33,593 bases of DNA from Flavobacteriaceae bacterium (GTDB lineage Bacteria; Bacteroidota; Bacteroidia; Flavobacteriales; Flavobacteriaceae): contig JABAZA010000037.1 in NCBI GenBank assembly GCA_018608725.1, forward strand, positions 1 through 33,593. The letters are read 5' to 3'. Under the pieces are notes generated by a model that saw nothing but the letters and a program-made list of their open reading frames with translations, ran no database searches and had not been told where the DNA came from. Of the stretch, positions 32,847-33,593 are shown piece after piece. A program made the translations under genes and the position numbers. Position 1 is the first letter of the stretch. Every line of letters starts with the position of its first letter.

Positions 32847-33593
32847 ATGATAAAACTATCAGGTGTCATCATAACGTACAACGAACAGGAGCATTTAAGA
32901 AAATGCTTATCTTCCTTAGTCGATATTGTGGACGAAATTATCGTTGTAGACTCCTACTCTACTGATAAAACAGAGGAAATTTGCAAGGAATTTAACGTAA
33001 CATTTGTTCAACAAAAGTTTCTTGGATATTTTGAACAGAAAAACTTTGCGGTAACACAAGCCAACCACGATTATATTTTGTCTTTAGATGGTGATGAAGC
33101 ACTGTCTGACAGATTAAAAACTTCTATTTTAGAACTCAAAAAGGAATGGAAGTACCCTGGTTATTATTGCAACAGAAGAAACAATTATTGTGGGAAATGG
33201 ATTCGTTTTTCGGATTGGTACCCTGATAAAAAATTAAGACTTTTCAAAAAAGATTCCGGGGAATGGAAGGGCATCAATCCACACGATACGTATAAATTAA
33301 AACTTAAGCTGAAAAGTGGCAAATTAAAAGGCGATATTTTACATTGGATTTACAGAGATTATGACGAACATAAAGAAAAAGTTGAACACTTTTCGACTAT
33401 TGGAGCTAAATCCTATTTTGAGTTAAACATTTCGGCCTCTCTTTTTAAGGTGTATTTTAGGCCTTCTTGGGCATTTTTTAAAGCTTATTTTTTAAGACTT
33501 GGAATTTTAGATGGTGTTTACGGATGGCGTATTTGCAAGCAAACATTCATAACTACCTACCTGAAATACAGTAAATTGAGACAACATTGGAAA
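32847..33593 (+). CDS. Family 2 glycosyltransferase, WaaE-like (runs off the right edge)
   Basis: An open frame starts at ATG 32847, 2 bases after the previous stop, and runs 249 codons to the window edge with no stop. It has LSGVIITYNEQEHL at 4-17, IIVVD35SYSTDKT, and the intact metal site D81-G82-D83-E84 in ILSLDGDEAL. 'WYPDKKLRLFKKDSGEWKG' near residue 130 and the closing 'FKAYFLRLGILDGVYGW' are typical of WaaE/LgtF-like enzymes. It is probably nearly complete; family members are about 250 residues. It likely adds a hexose to the lipooligosaccharide core and is cotranscribed with the degenerate paralogue. Confidence 0.88.
   Translation, partial: MIKLSGVIITYNEQEHLRKCLSSLVDIVDEIIVVDSYSTDKTEEICKEFNVTFVQQKFLGYFEQKNFAVTQANHDYILSLDGDEALSDRLKTSILELKKEWKYPGYYCNRRNNYCGKWIRFSDWYPDKKLRLFKKDSGEWKGINPHDTYKLKLKLKSGKLKGDILHWIYRDYDEHKEKVEHFSTIGAKSYFELNISASLFKVYFRPSWAFFKAYFLRLGILDGVYGWRICKQTFITTYLKYSKLRQHWK

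Noticed and set aside
1-33593. CRISPR arrays, tRNA or rRNA genes, insertion sequences, prophage or defence genes
   Set aside because: No regularly spaced repeats, cloverleaf-like intergenic segments, transposase or phage-type proteins were seen; all gaps are under about 160 bases.

Overview
This window is a typical chromosomal stretch from an AT-rich member of the Bacteroidetes, most likely a marine Flavobacteriaceae. The evidence: a secreted nuclease with a type IX secretion (Por) tail, the Bacteroidetes-type GlmU-like protein beside a type B ribosomal protein L31, DUF4199 and DUF5606 proteins, the ruvX-def-DUF5606 and dapD neighbourhood, no obvious Shine-Dalgarno sequences, and several TAnnTTTG (-7) promoter elements, two of them with a TTG exactly 19 bases upstream.

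Layout. 1-4.7 kb: tail of a GNAT-like protein, the tRNA methylthiotransferase mtaB, a divergent orphan dipeptide-binding lipoprotein, a GlmU-like nucleotidyl/acyltransferase and rpmE2. 4.9-10 kb: a forward run of DUF4199 membrane protein, DPM1-like glycosyltransferase, phosphohexomutase and an MsbA-like ABC exporter; together they suggest envelope sugar and lipid handling. 10-15 kb: two exported proteins on the minus strand, then an RsmB-like rRNA methyltransferase and a secreted endonuclease I. 15.1-20.6 kb: single-chain purL and a long-chain acyl-CoA ligase. 20.6-24.7 kb: an M23 peptidase-like protein, meaB, and a tightly packed minus-strand trio (MATE transporter, small acidic protein, PAP2 phosphatase). 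24.7-27.2 kb: DUF5606, def and ruvX on the minus strand, dapD on the plus strand.

27.2 kb to the right edge is a surface-glycan (probably lipooligosaccharide core) cluster: a WaaP/InaA-like sugar kinase, a GT9 heptosyltransferase-like enzyme translationally coupled to a methyltransferase, a GT2 with a galactosyltransferase-type C-terminus, two WaaE-like GT2 enzymes (one cut by the window edge), a NodB-type deacetylase without a signal peptide, and between the last two a WaaE-like paralogue that has lost its DXD and nucleotide-binding aspartates. This is the most unusual part of the window.

No tRNA, rRNA, CRISPR array, insertion sequence or prophage gene was recognised. No gene-free stretch exceeds about 160 bases. 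Several convergent gene pairs overlap at their 3' ends, so the genome here is compact. Many apparent upstream starts are TTG or GTG codons ahead of a better ATG; I give the ATG where a -7 promoter element, signal peptide or family length supports it.
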